A DNA stretch of 64,000 nt from Apium graveolens (taxonomy: Eukaryota > Streptophyta > Magnoliopsida > Apiales > Apiaceae): positions 169,986,790-170,050,789 of the forward strand of contig NC_133647.1 of the NCBI RefSeq assembly GCF_009905375.1. The letters run 5' to 3'. Shown piece by piece: positions 17,846-30,099 of the stretch. The position numbers and the translations under genes are program-made. Each line of letters starts with the position of its first letter. The first letter of the stretch is position 1. Under the pieces are notes generated by a model. That model ran no database searches and was not told where the DNA came from. It was given only the letters and a program-made list of their open reading frames with translations.

Positions 17846-19514
17846 TCAAGCCCTCTTGTTTGCAAGAAAGAGGCCCTGAATGGATGATGGTGGCACAACA
17901 ACATCCTGAAGGCCACCATGATCATTGATTGCCTCATTGGCAAGATCAACAACAGGGAGATTTGAAGAACTTGGGATGTGCACAATATTTATGAACCAAT
18001 TCCAGCTGTTTGTATTCTCTGCCTCAACAATAGCCCAACAAATAGGGTACATGCCATCATTAGCGTCACACCCAACTGCTTTCAATAATTGACCTCCATA
18101 AGGTCCCTTTAGATGGCAACCATCCAGCTCAATTATACGTCTATAACCTATTTTAAATCCCTTCTTGATTGGACCTAAACAAACATATATTCTTTTAAAT
18201 CTTCTTCCCTCCAATCCAATCTGTTCTTCTTTTAATTCAACATCAACTGTGGATTCAGGCATAACTCTTTTCACTTCATTCACATAATCCCACAATTTAC
18301 CATATTGTTGAACATGATTACCCTTAATATTTTGCAATGCCAACCTCTTAGCCCTTTCTACATATAGATGCTAACATTATAATGCCAATAATTAATTATC
18401 TTCTTTTGAAATACAGAGATTGGCCAAATGGGATTCATCATAAGGTCATTCTCATAATGCTTAGTTAACCACCCCATAGTAATTTGTTTTTGTTCAAAGG
18501 TAGGTGCACAAGTATGCTTCTTCAAATAAGTCTTCATCTGGTATATGGAAGTGCTCTGCATTTTAGTGGCATAGATTTTTCACTTACATCCACTTCCCAG
18601 ACATACAAATCTAACTCTCACTCTAAAATTTCTCACTAACTTTATTGTTCTTATATGCCCAACTTTCTCACTGCTTCCCTAAATGAAGTGGCACTAGTGA
18701 ACAACATTCCCAAATCAAACTGTGGATCTCCCATATATGTTTCCTCATTAAAAACATGATACTTCATTTCCTCTTCATCAGTGTTGTTTCCAGTCATTCT
18801 CTCCTCTTCACTACCGACATACTCACTGAAGTCTGATACATCACCCAAGTCTTGTTCATCTTAATCCATGAAGCCAGTTATTATAGATACATCAAATGCA
18901 CACAAACCATAATGCATATCCTTTTCATCATTACACTTGTCTTTTTTGAACTCACCATTTATGATAGCTGTTACATCTTTATCTGTTGAGTCCATGTTTG
19001 AGCAGTCACCATGAAAGCTGTTGTCATCACTATGATCATCCACTGATTCATTTCCAAGGTTAGGGTCATTACGGGCCACATTCTCAGGCTCTATAATATC
19101 TTCATGGTCACTAAAGTCTTCATATATACCCTCAAGTTCAAATAATTGTTGCAATTTTTCTTTCTCATATGCAATATGTCTAGGATCATTTAAATAAGCT
19201 AGGTCATCCAAATGCACCTGTGAGGGTATGTATGCTTCACTAACAGCATATACATGTATGATTCTACTGCAAGGCGGATCATCACACATTTGCAAGACAT
19301 GAGCATCACTTGATAAAGGGTTCAAATTGCTCTCTAAATCACCATTTGGAACCTTGTAAAATACCTCACAGACAAATGTAGATTTACCACATTCAGTTAA
19401 CATATAACCTATCTCTAAGAAGCTCATCTCATCCACATCACAGTTGTCTACATATCTTAGTTGTCCACCAACGTAATTTCTAGGATTTAGTTCAAAATGA
19501 CCTCCAATGTGCAT
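17846..19514 (-). pseudogene. Mutator-like (MULE) transposase, interrupted and C-terminally deleted
   Basis: Minus strand, N to C. A PB1-like N-terminal domain begins at 19514 (MHIGGHFELNPRNYVGGQLR) and is followed by a long acidic linker. A TAA at 18861 interrupts the frame. The Mutator DNA-binding region follows (YHVFNEETYMGDPQFDLGM, FREAVRK, about 18660-18770), then, after a frameshift and a TGA, a C-x4-C...HTC zinc-like motif (about 18500-18600). After another frameshift comes the start of the DDE domain at 17990-18180 (ELDGCHLKGPYGGQLLKAVG, CWAIVEAENTNSWNWF). The catalytic domain stops right after NSWNWF and runs into an unrelated-looking tail ending LFLANKRA. The remaining catalytic residues and the C-terminal third are missing, consistent with an internal deletion. 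The protein cannot be active as it stands. Confidence 0.85.
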
Positions 19515-20059
19515 TTTATGGGAAATTTATCAGGAGAATCTGCATAAATATGAAAAGGTGGCGGAAACACATAGTAAGAAAACATATTCGAAATGTTCTT
19601 TCAAACCCTAATATTCTTACTAACACAAAGTCAACATTTTCTATAACATATTTGCAAACATGATTGTTACAATCCTATAAAGCAATATTACAAATAAATA
19701 TGACATTTTACAAGTATAAATGAAAGCTTTATCACATAATTAAACACATAAAAATTAAGAAACAAGATAAATCAAGAAACTCACTAATGTAATCAGGTTC
19801 TTCCTTAGAGGAGTATACATCATTTTCAGCAAGAGGCCGCACAGACCATGTCATGGCAAAATCAGTAGGAGCAGAGAAAGAAGCTTCAAAATTAAGATAT
19901 AGGAAAGATTATGAGGGAATAAATAAGAGTAAAGTAGAAGATTGGCTCTAAATGAGCTCCTATCAATGTTGTTTTTTCTGCAATTACCACAACACCCTTC
20001 TCCATTTGCTTTATTTACTAACGGGAATAACAACAAAGCTGACGTTTGTACACATTCTG
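19515..20059. other. Upstream region of the MULE transposase gene
   Basis: AT-rich non-coding stretch between the transposase start and the right terminal repeat. It presumably holds the promoter and leader; no specific signal is supported. Confidence 0.45.
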
Positions 20060-20163
20060 CAGAAGTTCATGAACTAGAGATACACATTCTGCAATTTCAA
20101 GGAATGGAGGTACACGATTTGCATTTTCTGGATATTACAAGTACACTTTCTGCATTTAAGTCT
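20060..20163. repeat. Right terminal inverted repeat of the MULE
   Basis: Inverted copy of the left end, with three TACAC-N-TTCTGCA words (the inverse of TGCAGAA-N-GTGTA) at about 20050, 20082 and 20141. Confidence 0.7.
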
Positions 20164-20203
20164 AAAACTAAACTGTTTATATATTAAAGAAAATGGGATA
20201 TAC

Positions 20204-23200
20204 TGTAACGCCCCCAAATCTGGGACCAGGAATCTAAGTCATCACGCAATCCTTCAATCATGTGTAACCTATATTAACTCAATAATCCAATAACTCTATA
20301 TCACAGACCCCCAATCTCACACATACACACACACAAGTTATAGTCTTAGAAATGATGTACACAATGTAATCTTCTTTTATTACAACTCAAATGTACTTTA
20401 CAGGATCTTGAACAATTATTTGTAGCCTCTACATGAAGTTACAATAATTACTACTGACATCTTATGCCTATCTGAATACTCTGGTCCACCTGAGACAAAG
20501 CTGTAAGGGATTCTCCCCACGATTTCAAGTGACTAAGCCCCACGCTGGCATACTGGTAATTTGTTGTGTTGTGACATTTAAAAGAAAGAAAGAATGAGCA
20601 ATAATGCACAGCCATAATAATCAACAGTATGAAAAGACTGTTAAAGAAATTATATTAATCCGTATAAGGATATGTATTTATTCAAAGTAATTTTCAAAAT
20701 AATTCTTTGATTGAATTATTAGTCTGCAAATACCTTAATGGTAAACCCAGCACTTAGGCCTGGGTTACGATATTGCATCTCAATTCTAATTGGAAGAATA
20801 GGACGTTCACCGGAGCCCCCGAAATACGATGATCAGTCGTATAACGGTAAATATTTATTGTTCTCTACATGTAGAAGGACGATTTCCTTACTCCCGGTTG
20901 TCACCCTAGCCGCATTTGGGCTTTATATGCTTCCCCTTTCCCCCGGGTATGTTTTGCATACTTTGTATGTCCTTCAGTACACATGGTATCTTCACATACG
21001 GAAAATTAAAATGGTAGTCTCCCCAGTCCACGAAGTACTGGATCTATACCCCTCCCTTGTCCTTTTAAGAATCCTATCATATATTTGGAACATCGAACTA
21101 CATCGAAGCTCCCCAAGCGTTTTGCTTGTTGATAGGCACAACTCATCTAATATATATGTATATATATGTACTTTCGAGAATTTTCGGTAGAAGTATTATG
21201 ATAATGTGAGTTGACCGTTGTCAACAGATAAATAAATAAGGGGGGATTTCTTTTGAAACTATACTGAAAATATTTAAAATATGTCGAGATAATGTTATTC
21301 GACGATCTGAAAGTATTAATATGATTTTCTGAAACTCAAAAAATATTTTAAATTAGGTTTTATGATTTTTAAATCATATTAAATTATTTGATAAATATTT
21401 AATTATTTAAATAATAATTATTAAATAATTAAACCTCAAATAATTATACTTTAAAAGAATATTTGAAATAATATTTCTCAACTAATTTATGTTTAATAAT
21501 TAAAGTAGTCTTTAATAATTATAAATAATCGAGTTGAAATAATAAATCGTTGGAGAATACTTCTCAAATATTAAATTAATAACTGAAGTATATTCCTTGA
21601 TCGAGTAACAAAATATAGTTGAGGGAATATGATTTTGGAAATCGTTTTAAATAAATTCGAGGTAATAATTATTTCGCAAGTGGACATCGAGTCCCTTAGA
21701 ATAAAATAAATACGGACTTTCGATCGTCCAAAACATCACCAGGATGATTCCCGGGTTTTCGTTTCATAACTCCAACCGACTCTCGATCTTATGATTTATA
21801 CATCACGCTTTACTATAGTGTTAATATTCTTAAATAAAACACCTCCGGAATACTTCCGGTTTTCATCAAATTATATTGACCGATCCTCGGTCTAATTACA
21901 CCTTATATATACAACGCTACTCTCTAGGGTTATCGATTAAAATTCGAGAATATTCATATACCAAAATCGTTAACCATATCGTATGATATTATATATCACA
22001 ATTCGTAAAATATCGTAATATAACATCATGTATATATAGCATTTATTTGAAAACAAACACAACAAAACAATTTTAAAAGGTAGGGTTTGAAAACTTGCAT
22101 GAAGTCCAAGATATGTTTCACGACTTCCTCTCGCTCCGGGTTTTCTAATCAACAAATATCATAATCTTAATCAACATTCTTATTTCCATCACCAACTTAT
22201 ATTTCTAATAAGTACAATACTTCATGATTTTCAATATTCGACCGACTCGAAATAAGTATCAATCCTTGGTCGAAACGGACGGGCAAAGTAGTCTTCTAGA
22301 GTTGACTTTACCGAATGTTACTATTACGCGACTCGCACTCTAACATTTTTTAATAAATCAAAAAATTAATATTTTAATACGAAACTACCTCGAGGAGCTT
22401 CTTGAGTGCTTGTAATATTTATCATAAAAGTTTTATTTTGATTAAATGAATTTAAATATGTGAAAGGCAATTTAAAAGTTCGGTCAACTACGGAGTTTTA
22501 CTATTCATACCGCTTTCACTAAAACGTTAATTTCTCTCAAAACGTTAACTCAATTGACGCACCGTTCGTGATCTAGACAAAATTTAAAACAGATTTTTTG
22601 AAAATTCTTTTCTGGTAAAAGGGGTGAAAATCCCGAAGCACCAGTTTTCTAGCAATGGATTGCGTTTGGTGTTTTTACTCCACGTGACCTTGGCTCCGAC
22701 ATTTTTATAAAATTAAAAAATCAATATTTTTACCTGAAATTTTTGTGGAAGTTAATAAACTATATATCTTACTCTCTGTAAAAGTTTCATGATATTTTAA
22801 TATTCTTAAGTTGATCATTTCTATTTCCAAAATTCATAATTCCTAGCAGTTTTTGTCGCGTAAATCGTTTTCACTAAAATGGACTTAACTTTTGATGTAA
22901 ATAGAAATTAAGCGATTCAAGGGCCTAAATGATCCTTACAACAAGCTCTATCATTTTCAAGTCTTACTTTTCAAGAAATCACAGTTTATAAATTCTGTAC
23001 ATCTGCAGAAAACCTATGGTTCCGTTTCGCTCGTTTTATCGATGTTACACTCGCGACCCAGGTTTCATTTTTACTCTAAATCATTAATAAACCGCCATAA
23101 ATCATCATACCATCATTTTAACACTTACTCCTCTCAAGAAAATCATATTCTTGAGGCCACAAAATCAACCTCAATAACTAACTAACTAAACATCAAGAAA

Positions 23201-23424
23201 ATCTCAAATCAATCATTAAAACCATACTTACATCCAAGATCCTTACTTTTCTTGAACTTAAAGCTTAAACAAAGTTCAATGAAGGTTTATACCTTTCTTG
23301 GTAGCTTGGGAGGTTCTCTTCTTGATGGATGATGCTTGGTGAGCCCTTGGTTTAGCTTTAGGAGTCTTATACTTTCATGGAAAATCAAGAAAATAAAAAG
23401 AGATTTTCGGAGTTACTATTCATC
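20204..23424 (-). repeat. Truncated gypsy LTR, third family member
   Basis: Begins TGTAACGCCCCCAAATC at 20204, the same type of edge as the LTRs at 23680 and 47183. Landmark blocks recur in the same order as in those LTRs: a GTTATAGTCT...GAGATGA-like block near 20340, CGATGATCAGTCGT near 20828, and a TATACCTT(T/C)CTTGG block near 23290. It therefore belongs to a related but more diverged family in the same orientation. The other edge is missing: where the relatives continue for roughly 900 more bases to GGTTATTACA, this one runs into copia A sequence at about 23424-23450. No internal region or primer site adjoins it. Confidence 0.65.
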
Positions 23425-23679
23425 ACCCACTTTGAGTAAGGATTTGACTATGCTATAGTAATCCAATGGACATGAAATTTTGACTTTTCTTAGGATCTGA
23501 TGGTTTAACATTTTTCCATAGGAGTTTCTTCTTATCAACAATTGTAATTTTGTTCAAATCAACTTGACCTTTGTCAGAGGTTGATGTCTTGATGACTTGT
23601 TCAGGATTTGCAGATTCTTCTATAGCTTGTTGTTCTGAAATATCTTCACTCTGAACAACTTGAGCTATGTCAGAGGTTG
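23425..23679 (-). pseudogene. Distal end of copia A 3' ORF, left of the gypsy 1 insertion
   Basis: The minus strand has an open stretch from the insertion point (23679) that continues the frame of the ORF on the other side of gypsy element 1 (37729-38626). It is charged and repetitive (SDIAQVVQSEDISEQQ, ANPEQVIKTSTSDKG), then KLLWKNVKPSDPKK, and ends at a TAG near 23455. The GGTTG at 23675-23679 is the target-site duplication. No copia 3' LTR follows; the truncated gypsy LTR begins instead, so the 3' end of copia A has been lost. Confidence 0.7.
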
Positions 23680-25826
23680 TGTAACACCCCCAGATCCGGG
23701 GTCGGGGATCCGGGTCGTCACGGTCTTTCTTTCCACAATATCACTTCACTTAATTAATAAATAACCTTATGCTGTGACCCCACACTAACACACACCACAA
23801 CCCGTTATAGTCTCAGAGATGAAATTTAAATAAGTACAAGTCTTTGAATCCACAATTTAAAAGTTATTACAACCCAAAATGATTACTTGATAAATTTACA
23901 GTTAATTGCCATTATCTGCCACAAGTTATAATTATACATAATTGATTCTCAAAAGTAGATGGTCTGATCTACAATAGATCTACCTCTGCAGCTATAGCAG
24001 CTACAACATCAACGGGAAGACACAGGACGCTTCCCACGCGCTTGCGCTGGGTCTGCTGGAGTCTGGCCATCTTTCCTAACTGTTGTTGTGTGATGAAGAA
24101 ATAAAGCAAGGGTGAGCAGCAAGCCCACCAAAATAATATGTATAATGATTTACAATATATGAGCCTACTCATAATACTCATGAAAGTCTTGGTCAAAAGA
24201 AATGAACCAAGTTGATATCTTAATGCGATGAAGTCGCAAAATATTCAGTATATATATATATACATATATACTTTTCAAAATATTGGAAGTCCTCTTCCAT
24301 GCATAATACACACAGAATTCCAGTGTATAACTGTATAAAAATATCGTTGCAAGGTGATCTCATATATCTAACCTTGTCTCAACGTTTTTCTGAAAATCTT
24401 TGTCATGCATAAGATAATCATTTACTAGATATAAGTTTAAAAGATGAAGTTACAAAATACTCCAATATACTTATATCTTTTCCAAATACTACTTGAACTA
24501 CCACCATTCAAGTTATAATTAGTTTCCAAAGTTCATCACATAGACGAGACTACAAGATAATACTTGAATAGATTCAACCTTTAAAATATCATCAAAATAA
24601 AATGAAGTTATGAGATACTTCATTTGATGCAAACATTATTTTGAAAACTTGACCCTGCCAACACTCAACAATCGCCCAACCGTAGCCTTTCTATCGAAGT
24701 GCTTTGGGTAGTGTTGCAGAAATATCCAATTGGATGATGAACTCATTACGGGAGTTTACCGCGCCAGGAAGACCACTTACGATGATCAGTCGTAGTAGTA
24801 CAACCCCACCATTTTCTACATGTAGAGGAGAACCTGTCGGATTTACTTGTCAACCGAACACTGAACTCCTAAGGAATGGACCGCCTTAGCGGAACTTCCA
24901 GGCCATTTGGGCCAATATAATAAGGCTGGGCCGGCGCTACTCGACCACTTACGCCACTCCTAGTTCAGATGAAATCCATGACTCTGAAACGTAAAGCTCG
25001 TTTCCCCCTTTCCCCAAGTAGAAACTTGTTGATACGGCTCCACCAAGAAGTCGTACCTAGTTGGAAAGGAAAACTCACCGATATTTCCCAGGCGATGCCT
25101 GTTAATGGATTAACTTGTTCCAAGAATTTTACTTCCCGAATATTGGGTAAGTAATCAAAAACTCTTTTACCAAGACAGCAACCTTGTTGCGAATATAAAA
25201 CACACCACCGAGCCGGATCCCCCAGGTTTTGAGCGAGTATTTAAATCCCCTTTTTAAAAAGGAAGATCTTAAATATAAAAATGAGTTTTTGGGATCCGCT
25301 CTGACTTTTAAAAATCATTTTGAAGACTCGAAAACACTTTAAAGAGTGTTTGGAGTAAGGCTGATTTAATGAAGTAAATCAGTCCCCAGAATATTTTAGA
25401 AAATGACTGAATATTATTATTTTAAATAATATTCCCATAAAGAATAATCTTTATAAAAATAATTGAAGTAGAAGTATTAACTTATACTTGAAATAAACAT
25501 TAAATAACCAAAGATATACTTATATGAAAGTATTATCTTTATTTGAATAATCGAAAATAAGTTTGATTATGAACACCTTATTCTTTAATAGAATAAAGAA
25601 TATAATTCAGTACATAATCGGAGTCATAATACCTCGAATGAATACTATAAATAATATTCATAAAATAAAGGAGTCATACATCCTCAAATGAATATCCAAG
25701 TAATATTCAATAATAATATAAACTGAGTCATAAGCCCTCGAATGAATACTCAAATTAATATTCAATTAAGTAAAATAAAGGTATCGAATAAACCTTATTC
25801 GATCCATAGTTTTAAAAACTATATCC

Positions 25827-25857
<31 letters not shown>

Positions 25858-27929
25858 ATATACTCGGGAACATCGACTCCCGGTTTAGAAATATGTTCAC
25901 CTTTTATCCCCTATACTAAGGGTATACGCAACTACTTGCTTATTTCTAGCATAGGTATTATGCAACTATAAGCATTGAAATCAACAGATAGATAACCAGA
26001 TTACGAAACAGACATGCATATATACCATATCAGCATGCTCCAATATATCGCAAAATTTGCTAATAACAATCATGCACTATCACAAGATAATGCATATACA
26101 TATATTTACATCACAACAACAGTATAACGGGTAGAAAACTTGCCTGAGCGACTTGGGGTGATAAAAGGCTCGGGACGAGTCTGGTAACCTATAAACAACA
26201 AGTAAGTTGGAATTAAACCAAAATCACTTGTAAATCTATACTTTAACTAACTTAGACTCTAACGCTTGATTTTGCGCTCACTGATTTGCTTAAGTCACTC
26301 GGGTACCCTCGGCTCCTTCATTTTTAATAATTTAACCTTTACGAGTTTTAAAGCGATTCCTTCGCGAGTGACTTACCAACTGCCTAAAACACTTACCATA
26401 AATGTTTCATGCATTAATTAACCCTTTTTGGTCTTTAACCTACATTTCAAAGTAAGGCGAGGGAAAAAGTTTCGTTCGTGAAACGCCGTTACTTGAAACG
26501 GTCGTTTCTCCTAAACCGTAAATCGGAATCGAACGAACTACATATCAAAACGAAGCTCGTAACATGAGCTATCTAAACATGGCAGTGGTCACAATCTAGC
26601 AGGGGGTTCTCGGGTCCTAATGCTATGCACAAAAACAGTCCAAAGAAAATCGGACGTTACGACGGCTATGTTTACGCGATTTCCCATTTTTTTTAAACCA
26701 TTCAAACCCATTCCAAATCAACCCCAAATCCAACCTCAAATCCATCATACAACAATCATCCATCCTTATCACATCATAACAATCCCAACAAATCCACATT
26801 AACCATTTATACTATTCTTTATCATGAATTTAAACTACACTTAAGTTCATTAATCAACAACCAAGATTTACAACTTCAAAAACAACCCAAAACCCATTAA
26901 TCTCTACATACACAATCATCAAGCCTCTCATGAACTCTAATACTCATTTTATGCTCTTAACTTTCAATAACAAAGCTTGGTTAAGAGATTATACCTTCCT
27001 TGGAGAGTGGAGAATCAAGGGGATGGCTTGGAATCATCTTTAAAGCCCTTATCCAAGCTTAATCTAAACAAAACTTCAAGAACACAAATTTTAGTTCTTG
27101 AAAACACTATTCACCATCTTCTTTGATGATTTATAGAAAAAGATTGGCTTGGATTTAGAAGCTTAAACTTATAGGAAGTATGTAACTTAACTAGGAGAAG
27201 CTAGGATAATTACCTTGCTAAATAATAAGTGGAGGAGCTTGAACTTCCATTTTTTAAGAAGAGAACCCGAGAGCTTCATGAAGAAGAAGAAGAATTTTGT
27301 GTTTTGCCTTGTCTTGATTTTTGGTTGGTTGATTTGGTTTTGTTTTTGATTTAGTAAATTACCTTCTTGCCCTTGGATTTGTGTGGTTACAAAGCCACCA
27401 CACCTCCTCCTTCCCATGTCATGCTTATCTCATCCACATGATGTCATCCTTCCTTCCTTGTCTTCTTTCTATTGGTTGGATGACATCACTCCCATTAATC
27501 CCTTTGATTAACTTCCTAATCGTTTGCCTAATGACCGCTGATCTGCTATACGGTTCGCTTAACTTTCGTTCTCGTTTATCGTTTGAAGGATCATACCCGG
27601 GATCTTATTACTTAGGTTCCCTTAACCTTTCTCAATACATTATATTCCTTTTTATGATCCTCTATTATAATCCTTTAATTTAAATCCTTTTTATCCTGTT
27701 ACCTCATACTCAATTCTCTCCGTATATTGTGGATTTCCGGGAAAAACCAAAGTGTTCGGAATTGGATTCTGACGATCTTTACATACACTTATATACTTCA
27801 TAGAGTACTAATAATATCCCATAAGATCAATAACAGAACCCCTACATAGCGTGGCATGAAAAGTTTTCTCGTTCAGCAAAAACACTATTCATAAGGGTTT
27901 CAAAAATTTCCAAAATTGGGGTTATTACA
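23680..27929 (-). repeat. 3' LTR of gypsy element 1
   Basis: Starts TGTAACACCCCCAGATCC and ends GGGGTTATTACA on the plus strand. It is the downstream copy in the direction of the element, next to the polypurine tract at 27930. It contains a TA-rich run near 25827-25860 and several short spurious ORFs with no recognisable product. Confidence 0.92.
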
Positions 27930-27942
27930 GTCTCCCCTCCTT
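27930..27942 (-). other. Polypurine tract of gypsy element 1
   Basis: AAGGAGGGGAGAC on the minus strand, directly abutting the inner edge of the 3' LTR. This is the plus-strand DNA primer expected at this place. Confidence 0.85.
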
Positions 27943-28170
27943 AAAAGGATTCCGTCCCGGAATCAGATAGAAAATGAATAGGGATACCTTCCTAACATTG
28001 CACCTTCTAACTCTTAAGTAAATTTTCCCACATTGTGGTCCTACCACCAAACTCTGCCTAGTTTAATAATCCTTCTCCTAAGCACTTGTTCTTTTTCACT
28101 CTATAACCCTTCCTGGTTGCTCCATACAGGTTACGTCGGGTTGCATATCTATGCGCTCATATGCCTCTAT

Positions 28171-28990
28171 TTATCTGGCATCTAAATTACACTTCCTTAA
28201 CATTGATACGTGAAACACGTTACGACCTGCTACATGTTCGGGGTTAGGGCTAGCTTCTATGCTATCCTCCCAATACGTCTTAATATATCCAAGGGTCCAG
28301 CAATTCGTGGACTTAGCTTTCATTTCTTTCCGAACCTCATCAATCCTCTCCAAGGGATACCTATAACATTACTAGGTCCCCTATTTCATACTCTTTATCC
28401 TTTCGTTTCAAATCAACATACTTATCATGTCCATCTTGGGCTACTACCAGCCGTCCTCTGATTAGATCTATCATATCCTTGATCTTTTGGACTACTGCGG
28501 GTCCGAGTATCTTGCGCTCTACAACTTCATCCTAACATAAGGGAGATCGACATTGTCTTCCCTCAAGGATCTCATAAGGCGACATCTCGATAATGACATA
28601 TGATCTATTGTCGTAAGATAACTCAATCCGAATTAAGTGATCATTCCAAATTCTTTCAAGTCTATTGCACAGACTCTCATCATAGCTTCCAATCATTAGA
28701 GCTCTTGCTTCTCAATACCCATTCTTTTCCAGTTCGTAATCGCTACTACCTTCCGTTCCTAATATTATACGGGTTATACTTTTGCTTGTTAGCGTTCTAT
28801 AACCTTTTAATAACCACGTCAACCTTAGTATCACGAATGTGTTCCCATTCCGCATACTACCACCACTTTATTACTCCTTTTTCAGTTGTTTCTATTTTCG
28901 GAAGCTTGATCAATCATATAGAAGTAAAGGAATTTGTTGAGAGATCACTATGATCATGAACACTTGTTATATTGCATAGTTAGTACAGAA
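28171..28990 (-). pseudogene. Integrase C-terminal half and post-integrase region, gypsy element 1
   Basis: Minus-strand remnant. The best block is at 28171-28353, with NVFHVSMLRK preceded by a proline-rich PNPEHV stretch; it matches the end of plant gypsy integrases just before the chromodomain position. Upstream pieces at about 28350-28650 fit the integrase C-terminal half but only across shifted frames. The same pieces are better preserved in element 2. It cannot encode a working integrase. Confidence 0.7.
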
Positions 28991-30099
28991 GGTGGCCAGC
29001 CTTTAGTACTTGACAAGCAATTAAACAACATGTGGTATCCTACTAGGCTTCTATCACAAAGATAGATAGTCATTCGGCAATACCTCCCCTTCTGGAAGGG
29101 TTGTTCTTCTCAGCTTACATGAAATGAAAAGAAGAGAAAAGAACGAACTGAAGAGAATTGTATATATGAAAAAAAAAAATATACTGCCACAAAATATCTG
29201 GCTTGGAACCTACCTCTGAACTATAGAGGTTTGTCATAGAAGAACAAAACATATATGTATTTAATCAACATCAAGTATTATAGCATCGCATTTCACGTGC
29301 CTAAATATTTTCGCTATCCCGTCCATCATTCTATGGACCCATGCTCTTCCTCGAGCTTATACACAATTACCTTTGAAACTCCCTCGACATCGAAAATCGA
29401 ATCTGGGATCTCATTCTAGACATCATCGTTACTTGAATTCTATGCTTGCACCGCAACCTTCCTTGTATAATAATACGACTCTCTATTGATAAGAAAGAAT
29501 AATTATTCACTAGGTAGATACTCTACTTAATTAGTCTATCAATGATAACTTATACACTACCACTACCCGATTAGTGGTACTCAATCTCAACACCCATTCC
29601 AATACAACTCTCACGGTTGTAATCAGCTCATTACTCGCAGAATCATTGCTGCCTTACTAAGGTCCACCACTGACCTACTGTAGTCATTCATTTTCCATGA
29701 AGTCTTAATAACTAACCATACGGAGTCCATCCATCTCGTATCTAATCCTTCTAAGGAGGTAACATAATCACCATTCATGATTCATGAAGAACACTCCTGA
29801 TCCTGACATACATACATGACATGAAGCAAATAAAAGTGCAGAAGAGTTTCAATCAAAGCAACGATAGCAGGTTAATACCATTCTTAATCATATGCCTTCA
29901 ATAGAAGACTTAACTCAAAGGTTTGTTTAGAGGACCTCTTAAGATAGATAGCCCGTTCATGGCGATTACGCGAATTAAACCTTTACCAACTACTATTACG
30001 GTCGGGTATTGCACAGTCATCAGAAGGAATGTCAATCTTCCAAACCATAATACAACCTTCACAGCTTTAACCATCATCACTGTATTCCTCTCGCACGAG

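Larger units (their letters stand above)
16952..20163. mobile_element. Mutator-like element (MULE), about 3.2 kb, two convergent genes
   Basis: The two ends are inverted copies: the left end (AGACTAAAATGCAGAACGTG) matches the reverse complement of the right end (AGACTTAAATGCAGAAAGTG), and the similarity continues for about 90 bases at roughly 70 percent by eye. Inside is a Mutator-type transposase gene on the minus strand, reading from the right end, and a small zinc-finger gene on the plus strand, reading from the left end. They converge near 17620-17850. I could not find a convincing 9-base target duplication, so the outer edges may be off by a few bases or the duplication has decayed. Confidence 0.75.

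Noticed and set aside
20738..21190. 150-codon open frame on the plus strand (MVNPALRPGLRYC...)
   Set aside because: It lies inside the truncated gypsy LTR on the antisense strand, matches no family and has no conserved counterpart in the related LTRs.
23969..24196. 75-codon minus-strand frame repeated at 33770-33997, with a related frame at 47514 and 56766
   Set aside because: It tempted as a small LTR-encoded protein because it recurs across elements, but the start and end vary between copies and the frame differs after indels. Simple LTR homology explains it.
27381..27683. 100-codon open frame repeated exactly at 37180-37482
   Set aside because: The exact repetition is due to the identical LTRs, not to a duplicated gene. 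No domain is visible.
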